The notes under the pieces: model-generated
The model's input: the letters and a program-made list of their open reading frames with translations, nothing else
What the model was told of the DNA's origin: nothing
Databases searched by the model: none
NCBI GenBank assembly: GCA_027257055.1
Contig: JAPVLO010000986.1
Coordinates: 310,001-374,000 of the forward strand
Origin: Cephalopachus bancanus
Lineage: Eukaryota > Chordata > Mammalia > Primates > Tarsiidae
Direction of reading: 5' to 3'
Length of the DNA stretch: 64,000 nucleotides
Part shown: piece by piece, positions 63,146 through 64,000 of the stretch
Numbering within the stretch: the first letter of the stretch is position 1
Layout of the letters: every line of letters starts with the position of its first letter
Translations under genes and position numbers: made by a program

Positions 63146-63191
<46 letters not shown>
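63146..63191. repeat. (GT)n microsatellite
   Basis: About 22 uninterrupted units. Confidence 0.97.
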
Positions 63192-63193
<2 letters not shown>

Positions 63194-63264
63194 TTTGGTG
63201 GATACTTCTATTGGATATTAAACTAGACATACATGCTATAATTATGTGAAACAGAGTTTTTGTT

Positions 63265-63468
63265 ATTTGAAACTTTAAAAAATGGTGTAATAGGGCTATC
63301 ATTCGATCCAGCAATCCCACTACTGGGTACCTACCCAAAGAAAAATAATTTATTATATCAAACAATTACCTGCACTGACTGTCATATTTATCACAGCACT
63401 ATTCACAATAGCAACAATGTGGAATCAACCTGAGTGTCCATCAGTGGATGAGTGAATAAAGGAATGTG

Positions 63469-63512
<44 letters not shown>

Positions 63513-63890
63513 TGTGAAACATTACTCAGTCATCAAAAAGATTGAAATCCTGTCTTTTGCAACAATATGCATGGAACTGGAAGCTGTTATCTTAAGTGAA
63601 ACAATTTAGACACAGAAAATCGATTACCATGTGTTCTCACTCATAAGTGGGGGCTAAATTGTGTTCACACATGGATGTGGAGAGTAAACTAGCAGATACT
63701 GGAGACTCTGAAGGGTGGGAAGGCTGGTGGGAAGAGGGGGAAGAAGTTATTTAGTGGGGCCAATGTTCACTATTTGCATGATGGAGCCACCAAAAGCCAA
63801 GTCTTCACCACTACCTAATATATCTATATAATACAACTGCACTCGTACTTCATAAGTTTATACAAAAATCAAAAACAAAATTTTAAAAAG
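63265..63890 (+). mobile_element. L1 3' end with internal (AC)n
   Basis: Sense ORF2 C-terminus ('gatccagcaatcccactact', 'gcactattcacaatagcaac'), 3' UTR and A-rich end. (AC)n at 63470-63510 expands the L1 bases normally reading tacacaatgg. Confidence 0.9.
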
Positions 63891-64000
63891 ATATCATCCT
63901 TTAAAATAATTATGTGGATTTCTTTTCTTGCTCGATTTCCTGTTGCTTGAGTTTTTTAAATCTTGTTGCATATGTCTGTATTTCAATAATTTTTATTTTT

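Overview
The window is primate nuclear DNA, about 40% of it recognisable repeats. Nearly sixty 7SL-derived Alu elements are present. All have the old AluJ-like layout (right-arm 'ggctcaggtgatcc' and 'gagacgaggtctcgctatgttgcc' signatures) or belong to derived local families. None shows the diagnostic bases of the anthropoid AluS/AluY families or of the known lemur/galago forms. Together with mariner copies and a young Alu family found here, this best fits a tarsier (inference). There is no prokaryotic content.

The only protein-coding sequence I can support is two exons of one arylsulfatase gene on the minus strand: 39679-39801 and 36422-36758. They have canonical splice sites and matching phases and most resemble the ARSF/ARSH branch of the sulfatase cluster at human Xp22.3. 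The second exon carries an in-frame TAG just after the KWH motif and has lost four cysteines, so I call it a decaying copy. No other exon of the gene was found by eye.

Layout: 0-3 kb, Alus plus two small minisatellites. 3.1-5.3 kb, a 2.2-kb AT-rich satellite-like array with a ~55-bp monomer and ~110-bp dimer. 5.7-22 kb, dense Alus, L1 fragments and a mariner. 22.3-22.9 kb, GC-richer single-copy DNA. 22.9-24.2 kb, a 1.3-kb (TCTA)n array. 24.2-28.3 kb, mostly single-copy DNA with a duplicated MaLR-type LTR. 28.8-33 kb, mariner, duplicated (CT)n modules, and an LTR split by an Alu. 33.2-34 kb, a second TCTA array. 34.5-35.3 kb, a perfect 111-bp inverted repeat. 36.4-41.4 kb, the sulfatase exons, with a four-copy tandem LTR array starting about 50 bp from one exon. 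41.9-43.7 kb, a second mariner family and an L1 split by Alus. 44-64 kb, Alus, L1s (one with a twin-priming inversion), a purine tract, further mariner copies, a GC-richer block with long open frames (60.2-60.8 kb), and more microsatellites.

The most unusual features are: (1) a seven-copy Alu subfamily whose B box has become a tRNA T-arm-like hairpin, with a second hairpin in the right arm; (2) five three-monomer Alus; (3) the dimeric satellite; (4) the sulfatase remnant next to a tandem LTR array; (5) the perfect inverted repeat. Boundaries were set by eye and are good to about 5-20 bp unless a target duplication or splice site fixes them.
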